Shown here in pieces: positions 51,982-52,684 of a stretch of DNA of 52,684 nucleotides (positions within the stretch are counted from its first letter, which is position 1; each line of letters opens with the position of its first letter). This stretch comes from Saprospiraceae bacterium. GTDB lineage: Bacteria > Bacteroidota > Bacteroidia > Chitinophagales > Saprospiraceae. The translations under genes were made by a program, and so were the position numbers. Under the pieces are notes generated by a model. It saw nothing but the letters and a program-made list of their open reading frames with translations. It did not search any database and had not been told where the DNA came from. The stretch covers positions 1 through 52,684 of the forward strand of contig JAKVCU010000026.1 of the NCBI GenBank assembly GCA_022448955.1, read 5' to 3'.

Positions 51982-52650
51982 CTATTCTTCAAGGCTTATC
52001 CAATATTTAATGAGAGAAACTAAGCCCTCATCAGAGGAAAGGTCAATTTTTTCCTTTTTTATATAATTTGTTAATTCATCTTTTTTCCCCAAGACTTTTA
52101 GCAGCTTCTTTTTCTTAGTCTTAAGAAGTTGAATATCCTCTGAACCAGTACCTGTCACAAGGTAAAGTTCTTTTTTTTTGATAAACCTTCTGAAAGTTTC
52201 TTTCCTTCCTACATTATTTACAGAGGTTTCTGATATTTTAACCGTATGTTTTCGAGTCAAATAAGTATTTCCTTCTTGGTATAAAACTTCAATGAATTTA
52301 CCTCTAAAAAAAGGATGAATACCTCTAATCATTTTCATGTCTTTGCCATCCTCTAATTTTAGTAAAACACTTTTATAAAATTTTTCATCTAATCGAATGA
52401 ATTTATTACCCTTTCGCACCTCAATCTCTTCGGTGTAGGCATTAAAATTAGTGGAGACTTTATCGTATTCTGTATCATTTATACCTATGATATAACCATC
52501 GATAAAAGTCTTAAATAGGTAGGGACTTTCTTTGATGTCACGATAACGGGATTCATCATAATCTTGACTTTCCGTAAAGGAAATCATTGTTTGGGACTGC
52601 AATGTAAAAAAGGAAAATGTAAGCGAAATTGTGATAAAAAAAATCTTCAT
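51982..52650 (-). CDS. Secreted protein of unknown function
   Basis: A 222-residue protein with signal peptide MKIFFITISLTFSFFTLQSQ. It is rich in Lys, Glu and aromatic residues, with a pattern of short strands (YLFKTFIDGYIIGINDTEYDKV, GKFIEVLYQEGNTYLTRKHTVKI) and a basic stretch LLKTKKKKLLKVLGKKDEL near the end. I do not recognise a known family, though similar small exported proteins are frequent in this phylum. It is convergent with the receptor operon and begins 34 bases from the window end, so its promoter is mostly outside. Confidence 0.6.
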   Translation of the reverse strand: MKIFFITISLTFSFFTLQSQTMISFTESQDYDESRYRDIKESPYLFKTFIDGYIIGINDTEYDKVSTNFNAYTEEIEVRKGNKFIRLDEKFYKSVLLKLEDGKDMKMIRGIHPFFRGKFIEVLYQEGNTYLTRKHTVKISETSVNNVGRKETFRRFIKKKELYLVTGTGSEDIQLLKTKKKKLLKVLGKKDELTNYIKKEKIDLSSDEGLVSLIKYWISLEE

Positions 52651-52684
52651 TTTTATTAGTTTTAATTTTCGATAGTTAAGTAAG

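Noticed and set aside
1-52684. CRISPR arrays, tRNA or rRNA genes, insertion sequences, prophage genes
   Set aside because: Looked for spaced direct repeats, cloverleaf-like T-arm sequences, transposase motifs and phage structural genes; none recognised. The only mobile element supported is the intein.

Overview
The window reads as chromosomal DNA of a Bacteroidota bacterium, most likely from the Saprospirales side of the phylum. That placement is my inference from gene content; no 16S rRNA gene is present. The signs are AT-rich DNA, promoters with the Bacteroidota -7 box TAnnTTTG rather than TATAAT, few Shine-Dalgarno sequences, type IX secretion (T9SS) C-terminal tails, SprB-like repeats, a TonB-dependent receptor with a carboxypeptidase-regulatory-like plug extension, DUF6624 and DUF3526 proteins, and a DinB/DnaE2 pair. 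I see no rRNA, tRNA, CRISPR array, insertion sequence or prophage.

Layout. 1-2.1 kb: the 3' end of an amidohydrolase gene, a lipid kinase and a secreted coiled-coil protein. 2.08-2.41 kb: an AT-rich gap with five DnaA-box-like 9-mers, a candidate replication origin, directly before dnaB. 2.4-7.5 kb: dnaB interrupted by a 429-residue intein with a LAGLIDADG endonuclease, then clpP and clpX. 7.8-12 kb: truA, a GNAT/FemAB-like protein, an 850-base gap ending in a structured leader, a LuxI/FeeM-like N-acyltransferase and an ICMT-like membrane methyltransferase. 12-22.4 kb: mostly housekeeping genes (glyA, a purple acid phosphatase, a polyprenyl diphosphate synthase, a Na+/Ca2+ exchanger homologue, an NfeD-like protein, prs, rplY, an omega-amidase-like hydrolase, an NlpC/P60 lipoprotein). 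22.5-38 kb: envelope genes (M14 peptidase, BamA, DUF6624 protein, MOSC protein, PBP4-type DacB, a serine hydrolase carrying a GH3 remnant, a 1233-residue T9SS protein, a second serine hydrolase). 38.4-42.6 kb: dinB-dnaE2, a translesion synthesis pair.

42.6-51.9 kb is the most coherent accessory-like region and looks like a metal (probably zinc) homeostasis locus. It holds a three-gene ABC-2/DUF3526 exporter, a COG0523 GTPase, a Fur-family repressor, a small conserved protein, a TonB-dependent receptor and an acidic lipoprotein. A 15-bp palindrome, TGCAAC-N3-GTTGCA, occurs twice in the ABC promoter and once with one mismatch between the divergent fur promoters. This links the repressor to the transporter by sequence alone.

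Boundaries between transcription units are often marked by strong hairpins, several of them bidirectional between convergent genes. Two genes (truA, fur) have a -7 box ending four bases before the ATG, which predicts leaderless mRNAs. The last gene, on the minus strand at 51982-52650, is an unrecognised secreted protein; its upstream region runs off the window.
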